DNA from: Euwallacea fornicatus
Lineage: Eukaryota > Arthropoda > Insecta > Coleoptera > Curculionidae
Direction of reading: 5' to 3'
Length of the DNA stretch: 64,000 nt
Assembly (NCBI RefSeq): GCF_040115645.1
Contig: NC_089561.1
Location: 1,116,001 to 1,180,000 of the forward strand
This document shows, piece by piece, positions 58,275 to 64,000 of this stretch. A model generated the notes under the pieces. The model was not told where the DNA came from. It did no database searches and saw nothing but the letters and a program-made list of their open reading frames with translations. A program made the position numbers and the translations under genes. Within the stretch, counting starts at the first letter, position 1. Each line of letters opens with the position of its first letter.

Positions 58275-61149
58275 ACTCGCCTCCTTGTGGCGAGAACTAA
58301 GCTGCCTGCAACGTTCCTCCATTGCGCTCGGGATTCCTGATCGTGCGGTGTATGCAGCTTTAAAATTTGTTACGATATTAGCTCAGCTACACCAACTACC
58401 CAAAGCCATTCTAATTTTTCAGCTTTCACAAAACGCAATTTAAATTTTTGTTCAGAACAGTTTGTCAGTGGCAAATTTTACCACCCCGAGCTATTCGACT
58501 AACGCGTGGCCGCAACGTTGCGAACATGCCAACCAGTACATAACATTATACCTATACATAGTGCCAACCCAAATATCTGACCATGGCTTCGGAATGGTCC
58601 ACTGAAATTTTAATTAAACGCGAGGAGAAGTGATATCATAGAAAAGCGCCTGAAGTCGTCTGCCTCCAGTTGCATTGTGCCGATCACGGTTCAATGGAAG
58701 TCAATTCCCCTGCAACACGCTTACAAATTTATTGCAACAATTTAATAAGCCAACGACGAACACCGTGGCCTTACATGCCTGTTAACAAGCTATAAAATTC
58801 ACCTTGTGCATAAATAGACGGCGATATACAGCGTGTCCCAGAAACACTGGTGCAAATGAGCGTGGCGTGCTAGCGGATGAAATGATTCAGCTCGAAAAGT
58901 GATGCGTGATGGCGATTTAATTTAAATGAATTTATCGAACTCAAACCTCCGCAGGAGCTCCCAATTAAAAAAGTTATTTTGGAACCCTGGAGAACGGATA
59001 CAAGGAGCTTTCGTTTGATGCGATTTTCAGCTTAGTTTTTCCATCTTCTAGTGCCCGACGCTCCATAGTTCCTGCGGCTCCCTGCACGTATAGCTCCTGG
59101 GCTGCATTTGGCCCTGCCATGGATGAATCGCAGGAATTTCGCGGAGGGAAAAAATTGGAAGACGGAGCAGACTCTCCGGATAGCCATCTTGGGGTTCGGG
59201 GGTAACATGGCAAATCCCATTATTCCGCGTACATGGTTTTTAATTGAAAAGTCGTCGTCAGCCCTGCTCGGCGCCGCTGACGTATTTCATAGGTGTCATC
59301 GGCAGGGGCCATTTATCAACCCCCGCGCCTTCGTTGCCGCAAAAATTGCTCAGTCTTCTGGAAACGGAAATTTCGCTGAAGCAAACACGACACCCCCTTT
59401 TAAGCCAGAGATTAAAACGCTCCGAAAGCTCGCTCAAACCTAAAAATTTAGTGAGTAAAATCAACACTCAAAACTTCCTATTCAACTTCAAAGATTCTAA
59501 AAATAAACACACACGGCATTAAAACCCAACATCTCAGTCCATTTTATCTCGTCGGAATCCTGCTGCAGCAACGAGAGAGTTCACTTTACACGACTTCTCG
59601 GTGAAATATCGGCGAATTAAACTTGGTACACTGACCCAGAAACGTGCAATCATGCAGGAGGGGTGGGAAATAAAGAATCGTCGTGATGATGTGTGAGTCC
59701 CGAAAATTCCTGCATATTCCTGCGTTTTCCTGGAATTATTACGGGATTTGACTGATTTAAGCCGGCACTAAGATGACTAGGATGCCGAGCCCGAGGCTAA
59801 AAATGGAATGGTCTCAGAAGCACGAGGTCTATCCAGGGTGTTACGAATGCCACGAAAATATTTCCAGTGTCGAGAAAAAGCCTGGAAATAATCGAGTGTT
59901 CCTTTCGTTTCCAGGACGCGCCAGGAGATTGAATTTTGATGGGCACCTCAGTTGCCGCGTAAGAGCCTTTGAGAGGTAGCGCGTCGTCGAGCAGAGATCT
60001 CGACCGCTGGCTCTGCTGAATGGGGCCGATAATGCGTCGGGACGACGTTTGTTTCGGCTAAGGCACGTCGAAGGTATCACTATCACATGACCTCGCGGTA
60101 ACGAAACCCATGGGAAAAGCTCGTCCTTCTCTAATCCACCAACACCGGTCCGCGTGGAATTAAGTTCTGTGCCTGCTAAAACATTCACAAATTTCTTCGC
60201 TTGGCATGAATATGGACCCGCAGATATCGATCGGAACGAAAAAATTCTCGGAGCGGGAATCGACGGTTTTGGGAAAAAAAGAGACGACTGAAAACGCAAT
60301 TTGCGTCTGAGCTCGATAGCTCAGTCCTCCCTACCGGATTGATTTTGCTTCAATCGCGCTCTAGAAAAGGGCATAGAGCGCCCGCTGGATTAGTACAAAA
60401 TGAAACGTAATTTCATTAAAATTATCTCTGGGGGAGATATCGCAACAAAAGTTGTCATTGCAGTGTCGCCATAAATCAAAATCGATTCATTTGCAATACC
60501 CGTTACTGATATTTCGATATTTTTACGGTCGCCTCAATTCGCGATAGCTGTCGGGACTGGGACCAATCACACGTGCGATATGAACGCATCTGCTCTTTCC
60601 GGCAAAATAACTGATGATTTACGGCATTTCGATAATTTTATAAAGCGATTATTTTATTAAACAATGCCCGTCCCTCGCCAATGCGGAAGTAATTTATGGG
60701 AGATGCGCGACAATCGGTTCGTATGTTTGCAAACTTCCCTTCCGACGCTCCAATTCTATTTCCTTTTGGATCGCTGCAAATTGATTTTAAAAATAATGCG
60801 CCATATTTATTAGGGCGGGGGTTGGTATCGATCAAACAGCCCTAAATGCTGATGATTCATCAGATACTTCCCATAACCTCCATCACATGCATGTTTTATG
60901 CCCCACATTAGTAAATGATGAACTCACTATGAATGCTGGAAATAGGATGAAAAGTTATTCAAAAGAATCGAGATTTATGGTTGGTGTTAACGGACATGTT
61001 CAGTCATTTGCTATTTTGCATTTGGGTTGGCGATAACCAAAATCGGTGACGCTAATGGTTTGATTTATGGGAGCATGCTTAATCCATACAGAAACATAAG
61101 GAGGAGGTATCGAACACCTTCGGGGCTGCGGGACTTAACAAAAGTGAGT
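58275..61149. other. non-coding, nothing recognised
   Basis: A lone TACAGCGTGTCCCA at 58,827-58,840 is another end of the dispersed family. The 152-codon minus-strand frame at 59,841-60,299 and smaller frames have no recognisable motif. Nothing else stands out. Confidence 0.4.
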
Positions 61150-61770
61150 GAAACGAGGTTGAGATAAACAGTCTTCCTTGCTTGTCGAAATCGATTCTAA
61201 TTAGACGCCACGAGAACCGGAATTGTAATCGATATCAATCGCTCGGCACGTTCGAAAAAAATCGATACCGCTCCGAACTCAATCCCCCTAAAGTGTGGCG
61301 GAGCCACGTGGGGACACTTGTCTTGGTGCATTATGGGCCCCACGCAGGGTACCGTTGGAAAAAGGGAGAGATTCATGTATCGGGATGTAGTCAGAAATAG
61401 AAAACCCTATTTATTTGAATAATTGTCAGCCAACTTTATTTTCCAACACGATAATGGCCCCAAGCATTCTGTAAAACTAGTGAAAGAGTGGTTGGAACAA
61501 GAACCAAAGTGTACCATGAAGTGGCCTGTCCAAAGTACGGATTTAAATCCGATCGAGAATTTATGGGGCCTTGTAGCTCGTATGATCCGAACAGGGAATC
61601 GCATTAGAAATGGAAATGAACTGTTTGAACGGTTCACACAGGCCTGGCATCAAGTTGATCGGCGGCTAATTGAAGAATTAATGGAATCAATGCGTAGGAA
61701 GATGGCAGAAGCGATTAAGGCGAAGGGATATCACACAAAGTGCTTAAGCTCTGCTAATTCCCGTTTTTAA
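61150..61770 (+). pseudogene. Tc1-type transposase C-terminal half, nearly open
   Basis: The plus-strand frame from about 61,423 to the TAA at 61,770 encodes ANFIFQHDNGPKHSVKLVKE, then WPVQSTDLNPIENLWG. These are the Tc1 (DD34E) blocks with the second Asp in QHDN and the final Glu in NPIENLWG, followed by a basic C-terminal helix (RRKMAEAIKAKGYHTKCL). The piece before it (61,182-61,400, KVWRSHVGTLVLVHYGPH) is another frame and looks like the region before the second Asp, with a stop in between. The N-terminal DNA-binding part is missing. The 115-residue open tail is the best preserved transposase piece in the window. Confidence 0.8.
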
Positions 61771-63098
61771 CAATGAGACGTCCGGCGAAATTTTGTCCAG
61801 TTATTGTTGATTTTTTGCCATAAACGTTAATTTCTGTAAGAAGCCTTTTTGATTTTATTGCGGTTAAAGTGCATTTTTATTAAGAGCAAAACTATAATTT
61901 AAAAAAAAAAACTTGGTGATATTCGTCAAATTTACGATTGGTGCGAATTTCGAAAAAATTCCAAATATCTTTTAAACGTGAAAAAATTATTTTTTGGAAA
62001 CACGCTTATTTTAGCTGTTGAATTCCTCGCTCGACGCATGAGCGACGGTGTCATTTCGAAGACTTTTTAGGGCGAACTACGAACATATTTAGCAACCTTT
62101 GCCCCACAAAATAAATTTCAAAACGAAAGCAAAGCCCAGCACAAACAAAAAGACCCATAAAACTTTCACTAAAGCCCTATTTAGCCCATTCATAGAGAAC
62201 GTTTGCACAAAAGCAGAGTCAAGAATCCCGAGGTGGGTCGTAAAAAACGTTCCTCCTATCTTTTTCTTAGACGTTTTCTAACCCGTGGATGGTCGCATTT
62301 TTAGAGGTATTTTTGAGCTTGCAGCTGACATTATTAGAAAAATTACGTGGTGTGTGATTAGAAAGTAATTACTGGTAAAAAATCGTGCTGCAGGGTTACA
62401 ATGGCAATTATAAAAGATAAAATCCAAATCGAATCGTGCGGAGGCCGTCAGAACGTCGGTTTCGTGTGCAGCTACACATGTGGCGTAAGAGCCGAAGACA
62501 AGATAATAAAGTGCACGAATGTGTCATATTCCATTCAACCATAATGCAGTTGTTAACACTGGAACATATTGCGCTGCGATTGTCAATTTACCGCTTATTG
62601 GGACTGTTAGTTTTGTTGGTAAAAAAAGGCGGAAAGAAATAATAAGATCCTATACCGGAAACGTTGGGATAGCGTTCTGCATCTCAGCCGAGCAATAAAT
62701 CAAGCCGGGAACCGTTTGCGTAGCATTATTGCAAAACAGTGGGATTATTTTTAATCCCCCGAAACTCTTATTAACTTTCCCGTGGCGGAGGGAGACGGGA
62801 CAGGATTAAATCTCCGGTTGTGATCTGCCGCCCCCGCCGCCCCGCCCGCCCGCCGATCCGCAAAACTGTCGGGATGCCACGCAACCATAGCAACGGCACC
62901 GGCGAGAGAAGAGAGCACTCCGTTGGCCTGTCTCCTGTCTCTTGATTTATGGCGATGGAAAATGCGAGAAATGAAGAGCGGCAGCCAGACAACGAAGGCA
63001 ACGATACCGGGCCCAGGCGAAAATCACCCGGGATCGGCGGAAATTTTTGTCTGGAATTCTCATCGCGATCTCGAAAACGAAGAAACATCTATTCAGAT
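61771..63098. other. non-coding with a GC-rich patch
   Basis: No gene recognised. A very GC-rich stretch with CCCGCCGCCCCGCCCGCCCG lies at about 62,830-62,850. Overlapping open frames on both strands here reflect that composition. Confidence 0.4.
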
Positions 63099-63112
63099 CC
63101 CCCCCCCCCCCC
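63099..63112. repeat. run of 14 C
   Basis: A homopolymer of 14 cytosines follows ATTCAGAT and leads into more C-rich sequence up to about 63,130. Length in the assembly may be unreliable. Confidence 0.9.
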
Positions 63113-63143
63113 TCTCCCTGCCCCCACCCCGAACATAAAAAAA

Positions 63144-63441
63144 AAACAACAAAGCCACATCGATTCTACACCCAAAAACAAAGAAACATCGATCCTACAC
63201 TCAAAAACAAAGAAGCATCGATTCTACACTCAAAAACAAAGAAACATCGATTTTACGACTCAAAACAAAAACACATCGATTTTACGACTCAAAAACAAAG
63301 ACACATCGATTTTACATCCAAAAACAAAGGAACAACGATCCTACATTTAAAAACAAAGAAACATAGATGCTACAACCAAAAACAAAGAAACATCGATTCT
63401 ACACCCAAAAACAAAGAAGCTTCGATCCTACACCCAAAAAC
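63144..63441. repeat. 29-bp minisatellite, ten units
   Basis: The unit is close to CAAAAACAAAGAAACATCGA plus TTCTACACT. Units begin at 63,144, 63,173, 63,202, 63,231, 63,261, 63,290, 63,319, 63,348, 63,377 and 63,406, with a partial unit at 63,435. The spacing is 29 bp except for one unit of 30. Most units keep ATCGAT. Because 29 is not a multiple of three, the frame rotates through all three readings, giving a Lys/Asn/Thr/His-rich pseudo-protein that is not a gene. Confidence 0.95.
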
Positions 63442-64000
63442 ATGTAAATGTCGGGAAGAAATGGCCTTTAGAGAAAACAATAAAGGGGGAAGTGGGAGAG
63501 AGAATGGATCGGTCAAACCTTAGGAATATTTTAGTCATTCTCGTAGCATTACGATCTAGCGACTATGGGAACCCGTTACCGTTGCTCCAGAGGGAACATA
63601 ACCTCTCTCAAAACTACTCCACTATAAATTTCAGTTGTGACTTACAATGTGTCCAAAATAAGGATGTTCAGCATGGGGATTTCGTAAACGTTAAGTGACC
63701 CAGACCTAGTTAAATGGGACTGAGACAAGAAGAGGAGCTCTCACTTGGAGAAAAAGAGAGAGGGAGAGGGAGAATACGGTTCTATGAGCCTATAGGAATA
63801 TTTTAACAGCATCATCTAGTTCACTTCCATCCACTACTCCGTAGGGACGGTCATTCCGTCATTTCGTTGACGTAGATCTGATTTATCCTCTCCCAGATAT
63901 ACCTTCAAATATCTCCTCCTCGAGAGACCTCTTTGGGTCTCTAGAAATCTCTTTTGTATTGCCTTGGTGGTTGTTTCGTCACAACACTTCTCACGAGATC
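63442..64000. other. non-coding end of window
   Basis: No gene recognised. GA-rich sequence (GAGAGAGGGAGAGGGAGA) lies at about 63,755-63,773. Confidence 0.4.

Noticed and set aside
59841..60299. 152-codon minus-strand frame.
   Set aside because: No recognisable domain, no splice context and no codon or composition difference from its flanks. Expected by chance in 64 kb.
63047..63523. Frames of 133-158 codons across the 29-bp array as a repeat protein gene.
   Set aside because: The unit length is not a multiple of three, so every frame stays open only because the unit lacks stops. There is no conserved start or flanking domain.

Overview
The window is eukaryotic and comes from an insect Hox cluster. 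It carries one recognisable host gene, the complete coding region of Antennapedia (Antp), on the minus strand from 28,105 down to 16,068. Three coding exons (310, 390 and 251 bp) are split by introns of 581 bp and about 10.5 kb. They join in phase into a 316-residue protein with the MSSYFAN-type N-terminus, a YPWM hexapeptide and a textbook Antp homeodomain. I cannot name the insect order. The protein looks like a non-dipteran Antp with a short linker between YPWM and the homeodomain.

Layout. 1-2,560: wreckage of transposable elements (a mariner transposase, a scrambled Ty3/gypsy element, a three-unit tandem repeat). 2,560-13,565: non-coding DNA downstream of Antp, expected to face ftz/Scr, with a diverged 283-bp tandem duplication near 11 kb. 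13,591-16,067: probable Antp 3' UTR, ending at a well-formed poly(A) site and holding a cluster of sites that match the miR-iab-4/iab-8 seeds, plus one inverted-repeat element. 16,068-28,276: Antp coding exons, introns and the proximal 5' UTR exon. The large intron holds a 1.5-kb dead transposon and several small repeats. 28,277-64,000: upstream DNA, expected to face Ubx. It has no second protein-coding host gene, but it has a plausible TATA-less promoter plus non-coding first exon at 48.4-48.85 kb. It also has many decayed Tc1/mariner-superfamily copies (37.8-39.7, 43.0-43.9, 54.7-55.5, 57.3-58.2, 61.2-61.8 kb) and a 29-bp minisatellite at 63.1-63.4 kb.

How it fits together. Antp is the Hox selector gene for thoracic identity. 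The long non-coding flanks and big intron are where its enhancers should lie, and the miRNA sites in the 3' UTR fit the known repression of Antp by the posterior Hox microRNA locus. Against this, the window is unusually rich in old DNA transposons for a Hox locus. Many small repeats share the end sequence TACAGGGTGTCCC with two larger transposase-bearing copies, so most of the small ones may be non-autonomous derivatives of one family. I saw no CRISPR arrays, rRNA or tRNA genes, and no bacterial-type operons. Gene calls rest on reading the translations and splice sites directly. Family names come from recognised motifs, not from a database search.
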